A stretch of 5,621 nucleotides of DNA from an uncultured Oscillospiraceae bacterium (GTDB taxonomy: Bacteria > Bacillota > Clostridia > Oscillospirales > Oscillospiraceae), in the NCBI GenBank assembly GCA_934668285.1, contig CAKUNB010000114.1, positions 1-5,621 of the forward strand, written 5' to 3'. The position numbers were made by a program, and so were the translations under genes. The notes beneath the pieces are model-generated. The model saw only the letters and a program-made list of their open reading frames with translations. It had not been told where the DNA came from and did no database searches. This document shows positions 5,610 to 5,621 of the stretch, in pieces (positions within the stretch are counted from its first letter, which is position 1; each line of letters opens with the position of its first letter).

Positions 5610-5621
5610 CATGAGACGGCG

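Overview
The window looks like a chromosomal housekeeping segment from an anaerobic Firmicute, most likely a GC-rich clostridium of the Oscillospirales/Ruminococcaceae type. This rests on several things together: a 2[4Fe-4S] clostridial ferredoxin, a ClpC-type HSP100 ATPase, a small DUF1858 redox-disulfide protein, the trmK-nif3 gene pair known from Bacillus and Clostridia, strong AGGAGG ribosome binding sites and sigma-A-like promoters. Coding DNA is GC-rich, while the intergenic gaps are short and AT-rich. I see no mobile element gene, CRISPR array, tRNA or rRNA.

Layout. Positions 1-149 hold no gene but are dense in inverted repeats: an AT-rich 15-bp palindrome (24-67), a long stem-loop capped by GCAA (72-113) and a terminator-like hairpin (114-142). 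Next, on the minus strand, is a 56-residue ferredoxin (150-320) with its own promoter (355-382). It is divergent from a plus-strand clpC-like gene whose best start is a GTG at 465 (465-2726). A clear sigma-A promoter (2745-2773) drives a 71-residue DUF1858 protein (2805-3020), which is closed by a strong intrinsic terminator (3066-3102). Immediately after come trmK (3128-3829) and a NIF3-family gene (3841-4632), 11 bases apart and evidently co-transcribed. A good extended -10 promoter (4638-4666) then drives a yebC/TACO1-family gene (4703-5440), which ends in a strong terminator (5451-5498). The last 120 bases carry no gene but contain a nested inverted repeat that folds as a three-way junction (5551-5609).

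How the genes work together. The genes form separate short transcription units rather than one pathway. The themes are electron transfer and redox chemistry (ferredoxin, DUF1858 protein), protein quality control (ClpC), and RNA modification and translation (TrmK, YebC). The NIF3 protein is a conserved metal-binding protein of uncertain function that is a recurrent neighbour of TrmK. The genes themselves are well-known families, and I found no convincing new multi-gene system. The least explained material is the structured non-coding DNA at both ends, plus a few departures from family consensus in the ClpC protein.
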